Shown here: positions 35,478-45,018 of the stretch, one piece after another | Position numbering within the stretch: the first letter of the stretch is position 1 | Layout: every line of letters begins with the position of its first letter | Source of the DNA: Perlabentimonas sp964490015 | GTDB taxonomy: Bacteria; Bacteroidota; Bacteroidia; Bacteroidales; Tenuifilaceae | NCBI GenBank assembly: GCA_964490015.1 | Contig: CAZBBA010000008.1 | Location: 1 to 64,000, forward strand | Length of the DNA: 64,000 bases | Direction of reading: 5' to 3' | Translations under genes and position numbers: made by a program | Notes under the pieces: model-generated | Told to the model about the DNA's origin: nothing | Databases searched by the model: none | What the model saw: the letters and a program-made list of their open reading frames with translations, nothing else

Positions 35478-35873
35478 TGACAGAAGGGTAGGGGTCAAGT
35501 CGTTTAAGTTTTGATTTTGAAGATCATTATGTGCCTAGAGTTTGAAGTGATAAAACTGAGGGCATAGAGTATAGAGCAGAGGGCGATGGGAAAAAAGGTT
35601 ACTGGGCTTACAGTGGATGGAAAAAATCAGAGCGTAGTATTTCTATCTAACCTAAGTAAACCTATATTTCCATGTGTTTTATTGTTAAGATCAGAGTGTG
35701 TAGAATTTAAGTTTTTCAGCCGTGTGAGAATGACGAATTGTTTGTTATAGACTTTCCCTTCGAAGTGTCTCTGTTCGACTTTTTCGTTGAATTCTAAACT
35801 TTTCAGATTTCTTCTATTGGCTCATATACTGTTGGTGATCACAAAAATTCCAAAATTCTATAGGAGTTAAAAA
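35478..35873. other. Intergenic stretch without recognisable features
   Basis: These 396 bases separate the convergent MATE and glycerol kinase genes. I see no open frame with family features, no strong hairpin and no repeat shared with the other islands. Confidence 0.6.
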
Positions 35874-37364
35874 TCACTCACTCCACCCTTTAGCTCGCTC
35901 TACAGCATTAGCCCATTTGGCTTTTAACTTGGTGCAGGTTTGGCAGTCCATAGCTGTTTCGAATTTTCGGTTTAGCTGCCATTGCTGCCTTAACTCGTCG
36001 ATATCTTTCCAAAAACCTGTAGATAATCCAGCCAGGTAAGCTGCTCCAAGCGCAGTTGTTTCAACAACTTGAGGGCGAATAACAGGGACATTTAGGATGT
36101 CAGCCTGAAACTGCATCAGCAAATTATTGGCCGATGCACCGCCATCCACCCGCAGCTCGGTAATCTCCATCCCCGTGTCGTTCTGCATGGCACCAATCAC
36201 ATCCATTGTTTGATAGGCAATACCTTCGAGCGCAGCTCGAGCAATATGTGCGCGGGTTGTACCGCGGGTTAATCCAACCATAAGGCCACGTGCATACTGA
36301 TCCCAGTAAGGGGCTCCCATGCCAGTAAAACTAGGCACAAAGTAAACATCGCCACTATCCGCTACCTGTTCGGCTAGTTTTTCAATCTCGGCCGATGTGT
36401 TTATAATTCCCAGTCCATCGCGAAGCCATTGCACCACAGCGCCCCCAATAAATATGCTACCCTCAAGTGCGTATGTGGTTTCGCCATTTATTTGCCACGC
36501 AATGGTGGTAACCAAATTGTTTTTTGATATAAATGGTTTATTGCCAGTGTTTTTAAGGATAAAGCATCCAGTCCCGTAGGTGTTTTTAACCATACCCTCA
36601 TCAACACACATTTGCCCAAAGAGCGCAGCTTGCTGATCTCCTGCAATGCCGCCTATTGGCACTTTGGATGCGAAAAAGGTGGTGTTAGTGTGGTCGTACA
36701 CCTCGCTCGATGAGGCTACATGAGGCATAATAGCAACCGGAATATTGAGGATATCAAGTAGTTCCTCGTCCCACTTCAGGGTGTTGATATTGAAAAGCAT
36801 GGTTCGGCTAGCATTTGATACATCGGTAATATGTGTACGACCCTGCGTGAGTTTCCACACTAGCCACGTATCAACTGTGCCAAAGGCCAGATCTCCTTTC
36901 TCGGCTTGTTGCCTTGCACCACTTACATTGTCGAGTATCCACTTAATCTTTGTGCCGCTGAAGTAGGCGTCAATAACCAATCCGGTTTTCTGCCGGATGG
37001 TTTCGGAAAGTCCATCGGCTTTCAGCTTGTCGCAAAACTCCGAGGTGCGCCTATCCTGCCATACAATGGCATTGTAAATAGGTTCACCTGTTTTTCTGTC
37101 CCACACAATGGTTGTTTCGCGCTGGTTGGTAATGCCAATCCCGGCCAAATTTGTGCCATTTATGCCTAACTTCGACATGGCCTCTGCAGCAACTGCCACC
37201 TGCGACGACCAAATTTCCTTGGGATCGTGCTCAACCCATCCGGGTTTGGGAAATATTTGGGTAAATTCCTTTTGGGCTACCGAACATATATTTCCTTTGT
37301 GATCGAACAGCAATGCTCTTGAGCTGGTTGTGCCTTGATCGAGGGCTAGGATATACTTTTCCAT
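35874..37364 (-). CDS. glpK: Glycerol kinase
   Basis: This 496-residue FGGY-family kinase phosphorylates glycerol to sn-glycerol 3-phosphate with ATP. It starts KYILALDQGTTSSRALLFD (phosphate-1 loop), has the substrate region NQRETTIVWDRKTGEPIYNAIVWQDRRT, the adenosine/phosphate loops GGIAGDQQAALFGQ and GTGCFILKNTG, and LRVDGGASANNLLMQFQAD near the end. Length and motifs are normal. It is downstream of and co-directed with glpD with a 59-base gap, so the two form an operon. Confidence 0.97.
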   Translation of the reverse strand: MEKYILALDQGTTSSRALLFDHKGNICSVAQKEFTQIFPKPGWVEHDPKEIWSSQVAVAAEAMSKLGINGTNLAGIGITNQRETTIVWDRKTGEPIYNAIVWQDRRTSEFCDKLKADGLSETIRQKTGLVIDAYFSGTKIKWILDNVSGARQQAEKGDLAFGTVDTWLVWKLTQGRTHITDVSNASRTMLFNINTLKWDEELLDILNIPVAIMPHVASSSEVYDHTNTTFFASKVPIGGIAGDQQAALFGQMCVDEGMVKNTYGTGCFILKNTGNKPFISKNNLVTTIAWQINGETTYALEGSIFIGGAVVQWLRDGLGIINTSAEIEKLAEQVADSGDVYFVPSFTGMGAPYWDQYARGLMVGLTRGTTRAHIARAALEGIAYQTMDVIGAMQNDTGMEITELRVDGGASANNLLMQFQADILNVPVIRPQVVETTALGAAYLAGLSTGFWKDIDELRQQWQLNRKFETAMDCQTCTKLKAKWANAVERAKGWSE

Positions 37365-37423
37365 TGTATCTGCAGTTGCAACGGTTAAAATTTAAGAATT
37401 CGAATATAGGAATTTATGTTGAC

Positions 37424-38989
37424 TTAATGTAGAATGTACTTTGAGGCGATTGCCTCGAACTCACCTACCTGTTTTTTTTGCCATTCATCATCTTTGCCGA
37501 GTTCCTTGGCCATTAGCGCAGCAACTTTGGGCGCAATTAGAATGGCCTCACGGGCATCGAGTAGCAAACAGCGTACCCTACGCGACAGAAAATCTTCAAC
37601 TGTTCGAGCCATCTCGAACCTAACTGCCCAAACCACTTGCGCTGCAAAGATTTTTAATCGATCGCTTAGCAGTGCTTTTAGTAAGGGTTCTTGATTCATA
37701 AGTTCAATAAGATTGTCTTTATCGGAACCATAGAAGTATAGAGGATCTTTAAAATTTACCGTTTTTGTGTATCCATGCAACTTAAGGTGACGAGTATTCG
37801 TTTTAGTTTTTTTCCAACCCTTAGTTTGCTCTACTTTGTCGACCATATCCTGTGCCATACGCCTAAATGTTGTCCATTTTCCGCCAATCATTGTAAATAG
37901 GTGCGAAGAGGTAACGGTGATTTTATGACTGCGCGAAATTTCCTTGGTCTTAGCTTCACCATCCTTTGGGGCTGCCAACGGTCTTAGACCCGCAAAAATG
38001 CTTAGCACATCGGCTCGATTAGGTGCCTTGGTTAAGTATTTAGCCATTGTCCTCAGAACAAAATCCACCTCTTCATCCAGCGCTACGGGTTCAAGATCGG
38101 GTGAGTTTATTGGCGTATCGGTGGTACCCACCACAACTTTTCCGTGCCATGGCACGGCGAATAGCACTCTGCCATCGTCTGTTTTGGGAATCATCAGGGC
38201 GTAATCGCTGGGCAGGAACGATTTGTCGAGAACAATATGTATTCCTTGACTTGGGCGAATTGTGTTACGCTTGCCCGGACTATCCATTTGCAGGATTTCA
38301 TCGGCAAATACACCGGTAGCGTTCACCACGGCTTTTGATTTGACGTTATAAGATTTTCCCGTTTCCAGATCGGTTGCAACTACACCATTTATAAACCCAC
38401 TATTATCCTTTTGCAGCTCGTTAACCTCCATGTAGTTGATAGCATTTGCTCCACTCTCGATTGCGGTTTGCAGAGCATTTATTGCCAAACGCGAGTCGTC
38501 GAACTGGCCATCGTGATAGATTACCCCAGCCGAAATTTTTTCGCGCTGTATTGTGGGCAATTTTTCAATGGTTTTCTTTTTTGATATTCTTAGTGAACGA
38601 CCCAGGCTATACTTTCCAGCCAGAATATCATAAAATGTAAGCCCAACAGTATACATTAGCTCGTCGAATAAGCCAAAAGTTGGAATAACAAACGATTGGT
38701 TACGCACCAAATGTGGCGCATTTTTCAGAAGCAATCCTCGCTCAACACAGGCTTCGCGTACAAGTCCAATATCTCCCTGTGCCAGGTAGCGAACGCCTCC
38801 ATGCACCAGCTTGGTGCTTTTGCTGGAGGTAGATTTTGTAAAGTCCGATTTCTCTAGAAGTAGGGTTTTGTAACCCCTCGATGATGTTTCTAGAGCTATT
38901 CCAATGCCCGTTGCGCCTCCGCCTATTACAACAAAGTCAAAAGGCTCTTCGGTCTTAGTTAGTTTCTCGATGGCAATTTTTCTATTCAT
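37424..38989 (-). CDS. glpD: FAD-dependent glycerol-3-phosphate dehydrogenase
   Basis: This 521-residue flavoprotein oxidises glycerol 3-phosphate to dihydroxyacetone phosphate and passes electrons to quinone. It has the FAD dinucleotide-binding loop VVIGGGATGIGIALETSSRGYKTLLLEK, STSSKSTKLVHGGVRYL, and the substrate-site segments VPWHGKVVVGTTDTP and GGKWTTFRRMAQDMVD. The start at 38989 (MNRKIAIEKL) was preferred to an upstream codon at 39064, which lies beyond the likely promoter. It is transcribed with glpK and divergent from a DeoR-family regulator. Confidence 0.95.
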   Translation of the reverse strand: MNRKIAIEKLTKTEEPFDFVVIGGGATGIGIALETSSRGYKTLLLEKSDFTKSTSSKSTKLVHGGVRYLAQGDIGLVREACVERGLLLKNAPHLVRNQSFVIPTFGLFDELMYTVGLTFYDILAGKYSLGRSLRISKKKTIEKLPTIQREKISAGVIYHDGQFDDSRLAINALQTAIESGANAINYMEVNELQKDNSGFINGVVATDLETGKSYNVKSKAVVNATGVFADEILQMDSPGKRNTIRPSQGIHIVLDKSFLPSDYALMIPKTDDGRVLFAVPWHGKVVVGTTDTPINSPDLEPVALDEEVDFVLRTMAKYLTKAPNRADVLSIFAGLRPLAAPKDGEAKTKEISRSHKITVTSSHLFTMIGGKWTTFRRMAQDMVDKVEQTKGWKKTKTNTRHLKLHGYTKTVNFKDPLYFYGSDKDNLIELMNQEPLLKALLSDRLKIFAAQVVWAVRFEMARTVEDFLSRRVRCLLLDAREAILIAPKVAALMAKELGKDDEWQKKQVGEFEAIASKYILH

Positions 38990-39020
38990 ACTTGTTTTGA
39001 TTTCGAAACAAATTACTGCG

Positions 39021-39061
39021 CAAATATATCCATTAAAAACACATAACGAAAGAAAACGAAA
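39021..39061 (-). promoter_or_regulatory. glpD promoter with overlapping AACGAAA direct repeats
   Basis: On the minus strand TATATTTG (39028-39021) fits TAnnTTTG, and TTTC (39051-39048) lies 19 bases upstream as a near-consensus -33. Two AACGAAA copies on the plus strand (39045-39051, 39055-39061), one helical turn apart, cover the -33 region. DeoR/GlpR-type regulators often bind such direct repeats, so this is the likely operator of the divergent regulator. Confidence 0.5.
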
Positions 39062-39147
39062 CATAAAAATTATGAAATCTTTCTTTATTTTAATAAAAAG
39101 GTTACATGTTTAATTTTTTTGTAGATTTGGAAGGTAAATCGAAAACC

Positions 39148-39915
39148 ATGACAAAGAGTATAGCAAAAAGGCATCAGCTGATTCTAAACTGGCTTAAAGA
39201 GCAAGGTTATGTGAATGTGAATGAGCTAAGCAATTCCTTGGGCGTATCGTTGGTTACAATTCGAAAGGATCTAAAAATTTTAGAAAGTAGAAATCTGCTC
39301 CATCGAACACATGGTAGTGCCTCGTTGATCGATCCATATATTACTGATCGAAATATTCACGAAAAGGAAAAAATTGGTGTTGAGCAAAAGTTGTGCATAG
39401 CTCGTGCAGCGGCAAAGTATATCGAACCCAACGATAGCATTATCCTTGCTTCGGGCTCAACAATTCTGGAACTTGCCCGACAGATCAATGGCATAAGTCC
39501 TTTAACCGTGGTAACCGCTTCGTTGAATGTTGCCCAAATTCTGAATATTCAACCCGATATTGAGGTTCATCAGCTGGGTGGAGGAATTCGTAAGAGTTCA
39601 AACTCAGCAGTTGGCCCCTTTGCCGAGAAAATGATGCAAGGGTTTAGCTGTAATAAGCTCTTTATTGGGGTCGATGGAATTGATCCCGACTATGGCCTAA
39701 CAACCACAAATGCTCTGGAGGCATCATTAAATCAGGTGATGATCAATTCTGCCCAAAGGGTAATTGTCCTTGCCGATTCTACAAAATTTGGTCGTCGAGG
39801 GTTTGGCCGAATTTGTGAAACATCACAGGTAGATGTAATTATAACCGATAGTGGCGTTTCGGATTCGATGGTGCGAAGGGTCGAGTCGCTTGGCGTAGTG
39901 GTCCAGGTTTGTTAG
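39148..39915 (+). CDS. glpR: DeoR/GlpR-family transcriptional regulator
   Basis: This 255-residue repressor has a DeoR-type N-terminal winged helix (KRHQLILNWLKEQGYVNVNELSNSLGVSLVTIRKDLKILESRNLLHRTHGSASL). Its C-terminal sugar-phosphate sensor domain has the conserved IILASGSTILELAR, LGGGIRKSSNSAVGPFAE, FIGVDGIDPDYGLTT and VIVLADSTKFGR. The start was set at 39148 because a -7 box TAGATTTG lies at 39122-39129, downstream of the alternative start at 39106. Being divergent from glpD-glpK, it most likely represses glycerol catabolism and responds to glycerol 3-phosphate. The symbol is inferred from context. Confidence 0.85.
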   Translation: MTKSIAKRHQLILNWLKEQGYVNVNELSNSLGVSLVTIRKDLKILESRNLLHRTHGSASLIDPYITDRNIHEKEKIGVEQKLCIARAAAKYIEPNDSIILASGSTILELARQINGISPLTVVTASLNVAQILNIQPDIEVHQLGGGIRKSSNSAVGPFAEKMMQGFSCNKLFIGVDGIDPDYGLTTTNALEASLNQVMINSAQRVIVLADSTKFGRRGFGRICETSQVDVIITDSGVSDSMVRRVESLGVVVQVC

Positions 39916-40000
39916 TGTTTTACAGAATGGGTTGTTGATATTGCTTTGTAAGCAAATTTTAATTAGGTTTGAGAAAACAAAAATTTCAAAAAAATAATAT

Positions 40001-40873
40001 ATGAGTGTACTGGTAAACAAGGATTCCCGCATTTTAGTGCAGGGATTTACGGGAGGTGAGGGCACTTTCCATGCAACGCAAATGTTGGAGTATGGAACCA
40101 ATGTGGTAGGCGGGATAACACCGGGCAAAGGAGGGCAAAAACATCTCGACTTACCAGTGTTTAATACTGTGGCCGAAGGTGTAGCGGAGGCGAATGCCAA
40201 TGTATCGGTAATATTTGTTCCACCCGCATTTGCTGCCGATGCCATTATGGAAGCCGCCGATGCCGGGATAAAGGTTATTGTTTGCATCACCGAGGGAATA
40301 CCAATTGCACAAATGGTTCAAGTTAAGCAGTATCTGTCCGAGAAGAAAGATGTTAGGCTAATTGGCCCCAACTGTCCAGGAATTATTACCCCCGATGAGG
40401 CAAAGGTTGGTATTATGCCTGGTTTTATCCATAAAAAGGGAAGTGTTGGAGTAGTTTCACGCTCGGGTACATTGACATACGAAGCTGTTGATCAGCTTAC
40501 CAAGGTTGGTTTAGGCCAATCAACCTGCATTGGAATTGGCGGCGATCCCATTGTAGGAACAACAACCCTCGATGCCATTAAACTATTTAACGACGATCCC
40601 GAAACCAAGGGAATTGTTATGATCGGCGAGATTGGTGGCAGCATGGAGGCTGAAGCCGCATACTGGATTAAGGAGAATTGCACAAAGCCCGTAGTGGGAT
40701 TTATTGCAGGACAAACAGCTCCAAAGGGACGCCGGATGGGTCATGCGGGTGCAATAATTGGTGGTGCCGACGACACTGCAGCAGCCAAAATGCGCATTAT
40801 GCGCGAGTGTGGAATCCACGTTGTTGAGTCGCCTGCCACTATTGGCGCAACCATGCTAAAGGCACTGAAGTAA
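40001..40873 (+). CDS. sucD: Succinyl-CoA synthetase alpha subunit
   Basis: This 290-residue ADP/GDP-forming ligase subunit has the CoA-binding N-terminal Rossmann domain (LVQGFTGGEGTFHATQMLEYGTNVVGGITPGKGG), IGPNCPGII, SRSGTLTYEAV, and the phosphohistidine loop GRRMGHAGAIIGG with the active-site His. It interconverts succinyl-CoA and succinate with nucleotide phosphorylation. The beta subunit gene sucC is not adjacent, so it must lie elsewhere. The next gene starts 20 bases later, but it encodes an unrelated sensor. Confidence 0.96.
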   Translation: MSVLVNKDSRILVQGFTGGEGTFHATQMLEYGTNVVGGITPGKGGQKHLDLPVFNTVAEGVAEANANVSVIFVPPAFAADAIMEAADAGIKVIVCITEGIPIAQMVQVKQYLSEKKDVRLIGPNCPGIITPDEAKVGIMPGFIHKKGSVGVVSRSGTLTYEAVDQLTKVGLGQSTCIGIGGDPIVGTTTLDAIKLFNDDPETKGIVMIGEIGGSMEAEAAYWIKENCTKPVVGFIAGQTAPKGRRMGHAGAIIGGADDTAAAKMRIMRECGIHVVESPATIGATMLKALK

Positions 40874-40893
40874 GTATTCGTAAAGCATAATAA

Positions 40894-43800
40894 ATGAGAA
40901 GTTCATCGGCTGGAGGTATTTGGAGTATCATCGTAACGCTGATTTTTACGGCCTTTATTGTAAATGAGATAAAGGCTCAGCGGGATGTGATAATTTTCGA
41001 AAGAATTTCGGTTGAGAATGGACTATCGCAGAATACTGTTTACACAATTCTTCGCGATCACAAGGGTTTTATGTGGTTTGGGACCGAGGATGGCCTAAAT
41101 CGGTTCGATGGCTATGGGTTTAAGGTTTTCACCAATGATGTAGGCGACAAATCGAGCCTAAGCAACAATCGGGTGATTTCGATGATTGAGGACAGTAAGA
41201 ATCGCTTGTGGATTGGCACCATTGGTGGAGGGTTAAACCAGTTTATTTGGGAGAACGACAGTTTTAAAGGGTACAAGAATGATCCTAAGAACGAGTTTAG
41301 CCTAAGCAATAACAGAGTAATGGCCCTGGCCGAAGATCGAACGGGTAAGATTTGGATTGGCACTGCTGATGGCGGATTAAACCTTTTTGATCCCGAAACG
41401 GAAGAATTTAAGCGATATCTGAACACCCCAGACAAACCTGCTGTTTTGCCCAGTAATGTGATTCGCTCGTTGTATGTCGATTCTAGCAAAAGGCTATGGG
41501 TTGGCACGGATAATGGTGTGGCGATTTACATCCCCAAAACCGATTCCTTTAGTTTTTTTGGCATTATGAATAGCGATGGATTACCTATGAAAGCCGGTGT
41601 AATAAGAAGATTTTTTGAGGATAATTCAGGAAATATGTGGATCGCAACCGAGGAGCAAGGTGCCATACTATATAATGCGAGTGAGAATCGTTTCACCTTC
41701 TTTAAAAAAGAATCTACAAACTTTAACTCCCTGCCAAGTAATACCGTTCACGATATTTACCAGGACGATGAGGGGTTTGTATGGTTCGCCACTTATGGTG
41801 GTTTGAGTAAATACGACCCGCAAAATAATCGTTTCGTGAATCACACCAGTAACCTTTACGATATCAGAAGTATTTCCAGCAACCTTACCCGCTGTATGTA
41901 CGAGGATCAATTAGGCGTTTTTTGGGTTGGGACACATAATAATGGGGTTAGTAAATTCAACAGGAAATGTAAACGGTTTGTCGTGTACCGAAATTTCCCC
42001 GGAAATATTTTTGATATCCCCTCAACCACTGTTAGAACTATCACTGAGGATAAGGATGGAATTATGTGGATTGGAACATATGGTGAGGGAGTTATCCAAT
42101 TTAATACCGATAATGAGACCTTTACCTATTTAAAGGCCAATGCTTACATTCCAGGATCATTACCCAATAACTTTGTCACTACCATAGCGCACGATCAGAC
42201 AGGGACGGTATGGGTTGGTACGCTAAATGGTATCTCTAAGTATAATAGGAAAACTAGGAGATTTGAAACACTCTATAATTGGGCTTTGCCGGAGAATCGA
42301 ATTCGCTACCTTATGTTCGATAGCAAGAATGTGCTCTGGGTTGCAACGCTAAATGGTGGGCTTGTTAAGCTAATGCCCGATGAGAAGTCCTTTGTACATT
42401 ACAGATACAGGCAAGGAGGCAATAATTCATTGTCGCAGGACAGGTTAACATCCATTTTTGAGGATAAATTTGGAAACTTCTGGATTGCCACTAGCAGCGA
42501 GGGCCTAAATCTCTTTGACAGGGACAGGGGGGAAGTAGTTAAGGTGTTTAGGAAGGATTCGGAGAAAACCAATGCCATAGCCTCCGATAGGGTTTTTAGC
42601 TTTTATCAAGATAATAAAGATCGATTGTGGGTTGGAACAGCTGAGGGGCTTAGTCTTTATAATTATTCCGATAGCACCTTTACCAATTACACTACTCATC
42701 ACGGCTTACCTAACGATGTAATTTATGGTATTGTTGGCGACAGTAATGACCGGCTTTGGCTTACAACTAACAAGGGTATTTCGTGTATGGATAATAGTGT
42801 AGCATTACACCCAAAATTCAGAAACTACGATAAGTACGATGGTATCCCCGTAAACGAGTTCTCGGAAGGAGCATATAGTACTTCCCGAACCGGGAACTTG
42901 TTTTTTGGCGGCATAAACAATTTTATTGTTTTTAATCCTCACGAGATTAAGGATAATACTGTTCCTCCGAACACATACATTACCGAGTGTCGTGTTGAAG
43001 AGGTAGACTTGAAGAGCAGAGGTAAAGTAGACATGGTGTATAATGTTTTGGAGAAGGATACAATTGTACTTAGCTATTCGCAGAATAACCTTGCCTTTGT
43101 TTTTACTGCGCTCCATTTTGTTGCTCCCGAGAAAAACACCTTTGTTTATATGCTCGAAGGCTTTGATCATTCGTGGATAACAACAACCTCGAACCAGCGA
43201 TATATTAAATACACAAACCTGAAACCAGGCGAGTATACCTTTAGGATTAAAGCCTCTAACCAGGATGGGTATTGGAACGATGAGGGCGATTCGCTCCATG
43301 TAATTATTAGCGCTCCCTACTGGAATCGTTGGTGGTTCTATGTTTTGGTATCACTAGCATTCACAATAATTGCCTTTGGATTAATTAAGTTCAGAGAGGA
43401 GCAGCTAATCCAGTCAAAATTGTTGCTCGAGAGGATGGTGGCTGATCGTACTGTAGAGCTTTCGCGACAAAGGGAAGAGTTGCTGTTGCAATCGGAACGG
43501 CTGCAGCTAGCCAACGACGAGATAAAGGTCACCTCAGCAGTTCTTTCAGCTCAAAATGAGTTGTTAACTGCCAAGAATGAGGAGATAACCTTGAAGAGCG
43601 CTGAACTTGAGGACCAGAAAAATTCGTTAGCTAATATTGCCTGGGAGCTTCAGGATAAAAACGAGGAGATTACCGCTCAGCGAAATGAGATCGAGCGCCA
43701 AAAGAAGGAGATAACCGATTCAATCCTATACGCTCAGCGTATCCAGCAAGCTGTGCTGCCAACTCAGGAGCAGCTAAGCGAGCTGTTTGATGAGTTTTTC

Positions 43801-44472
43801 ATCTTTAACCGACCAAAAAGCATTGTGAGCGGTGACTTTTACTGGGCAACACGAATTGGAAAGCATCGGGTAATTGCCTTAGTCGATTGTACAGGTCACG
43901 GTGTGCCCGGTGGTTTTATGAGCATGCTGGGCGTGTTAATGCTCAACGAGGTTATCTCGCTAAGGGGAATTCTCGATCCCGCAAAAGCCCTTAATCAGCT
44001 GCGGCAGGGAATTATTTCGGTGTTGCACCAGAAGGGTGATTTTTCGGATGCTGCCGATGGAATGGACTTATCGCTTTGCATTATTGATGATGAGAGAAGA
44101 ACCCTGACCTATGCTGGAGCAAACAGCTCCATAATTGTTTTTGAACCCTCGAAACCTAATCAAGAGGGGGTAACAATTTTCCGTTCTAACCGGATGCCCA
44201 TTGCCTATCATCCCATGATGAAGTCGTTTACCAACGAGGTTTACAATTTAACCGACGAAACAGTGCTATTCCTCTTTACCGATGGGGTTTTCGATCAGTT
44301 TGGTGGTAATAACAACAAGAAGTTTCAGCAAACCCGATTTGTTGACTTTATTGTTGAGAATAAGGATCTGCCCATCGAGACCCAGGGAATAGTTCTGGAG
44401 CAAGTTTTCGACAAGTGGAAAGGCAAAACCTACCAGGTTGACGATGTTCTGGTGCTTGGGCTAAAAGTGTGA
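40894..44472 (+). CDS. Two-component-type beta-propeller sensor with SpoIIE phosphatase output
   Basis: This 1192-residue membrane sensor has a signal/anchor (IVTLIFTAFIVNEIKAQ). About fourteen propeller repeats follow, most of the form xxGxxWIGTxxGGLNxFDPxxxxFxxY (residues about 30-650), then a Y_Y_Y domain (YMLEGFDHSWITTTSNQRYIKYTNLKPGEYTFRIKA). One transmembrane helix (WWFYVLVSLAFTIIAFGLI) and a long coiled coil precede a C-terminal SpoIIE/PP2C phosphatase (SGDFYWATRIGKHRVIALVDCTGHGVPGGFMSMLG). The periplasmic part is that of Bacteroidota hybrid two-component sensors, but the output is a serine phosphatase instead of a kinase. It probably controls a partner-switching pathway. The ligand and target are unknown. 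Confidence 0.9.
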   Translation: MRSSSAGGIWSIIVTLIFTAFIVNEIKAQRDVIIFERISVENGLSQNTVYTILRDHKGFMWFGTEDGLNRFDGYGFKVFTNDVGDKSSLSNNRVISMIEDSKNRLWIGTIGGGLNQFIWENDSFKGYKNDPKNEFSLSNNRVMALAEDRTGKIWIGTADGGLNLFDPETEEFKRYLNTPDKPAVLPSNVIRSLYVDSSKRLWVGTDNGVAIYIPKTDSFSFFGIMNSDGLPMKAGVIRRFFEDNSGNMWIATEEQGAILYNASENRFTFFKKESTNFNSLPSNTVHDIYQDDEGFVWFATYGGLSKYDPQNNRFVNHTSNLYDIRSISSNLTRCMYEDQLGVFWVGTHNNGVSKFNRKCKRFVVYRNFPGNIFDIPSTTVRTITEDKDGIMWIGTYGEGVIQFNTDNETFTYLKANAYIPGSLPNNFVTTIAHDQTGTVWVGTLNGISKYNRKTRRFETLYNWALPENRIRYLMFDSKNVLWVATLNGGLVKLMPDEKSFVHYRYRQGGNNSLSQDRLTSIFEDKFGNFWIATSSEGLNLFDRDRGEVVKVFRKDSEKTNAIASDRVFSFYQDNKDRLWVGTAEGLSLYNYSDSTFTNYTTHHGLPNDVIYGIVGDSNDRLWLTTNKGISCMDNSVALHPKFRNYDKYDGIPVNEFSEGAYSTSRTGNLFFGGINNFIVFNPHEIKDNTVPPNTYITECRVEEVDLKSRGKVDMVYNVLEKDTIVLSYSQNNLAFVFTALHFVAPEKNTFVYMLEGFDHSWITTTSNQRYIKYTNLKPGEYTFRIKASNQDGYWNDEGDSLHVIISAPYWNRWWFYVLVSLAFTIIAFGLIKFREEQLIQSKLLLERMVADRTVELSRQREELLLQSERLQLANDEIKVTSAVLSAQNELLTAKNEEITLKSAELEDQKNSLANIAWELQDKNEEITAQRNEIERQKKEITDSILYAQRIQQAVLPTQEQLSELFDEFFIFNRPKSIVSGDFYWATRIGKHRVIALVDCTGHGVPGGFMSMLGVLMLNEVISLRGILDPAKALNQLRQGIISVLHQKGDFSDAADGMDLSLCIIDDERRTLTYAGANSSIIVFEPSKPNQEGVTIFRSNRMPIAYHPMMKSFTNEVYNLTDETVLFLFTDGVFDQFGGNNNKKFQQTRFVDFIVENKDLPIETQGIVLEQVFDKWKGKTYQVDDVLVLGLKV

Positions 44473-44526
44473 GTATACCCTATACATTTAGGCGTGTTTT
44501 GTACATCATAATCTACCTTTATGAGT

Positions 44527-44543
44527 AAAGGGCAATGCCCTTT
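44527..44543 (+). terminator. Hairpin after the propeller-phosphatase gene
   Basis: AAAGGGC-AAT-GCCCTTT is a perfect 7-base stem 55 bases after the stop codon. The T run is short, so terminator function is possible but not certain. Confidence 0.4.
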
Positions 44544-44660
44544 GTGAGTAGTAGCTGGAATTCTATCCTAACATACCCATGCCTATATAATGCCTTACGA
44601 TCCAATTTCGGATCAGATTTATTCTATATATCAACAACGTAGGCGTTTGGACGTTACGAC

Positions 44661-44975
44661 AGCGGGTTACAACTTTATGACAGTGAGTTGCAACATTACG
44701 ACATGGAGTTACATCTTTACGACAGCGAGTTGCAACTTTGCCAATGAGGGTTACAATATTGCCAATGCAAGTTTCACGTTTGCCATCGCGAGTTTTAACT
44801 TTGCCAACGCAAGTTTCACATTTGCCAAAGCGAGTTGCAACTTTTACGAGGGCAGAATCATCATTTACATCGTGAGTTTTAACTTTGACATAGCGAGTTA
44901 CAACTTTTACGAGGGCAGTTTCAACTTTTACATCGTGAGTTTTAACATTGACACTGCTCGTTGCAACTTTGCCAA
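44661..44975. repeat. Tandem array of about fifteen 21-bp units
   Basis: Fifteen head-to-tail 21-base units fit the consensus GCGAGTTGCAACTTTGCCAA plus one base, with variants such as GCAAGTTTCACATTTGCCAA. Many units contain the palindrome GTTGCAAC. Because 21 is divisible by three the array leaves an open frame (44590-44997) encoding imperfect heptads like ASCNFAN, but no start signal or domain supports a protein. There are no spacers, so it is not a CRISPR array. It is a diverged minisatellite of unknown role. Confidence 0.8.
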
Positions 44976-45018
44976 AGGTATTTTAACCTATTACTAAGCG
45001 GTACCGTCCGGGTTTATG

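Noticed and set aside
44661..44975. Possible CRISPR array
   Set aside because: Units are contiguous and diverged, with no unique spacers between them.
44590..44997. 135-codon open frame with heptad-like ASCNFAN repeats
   Set aside because: The frame is a by-product of the 21-bp tandem repeat: no start signal, no domain and strong unit-to-unit divergence.
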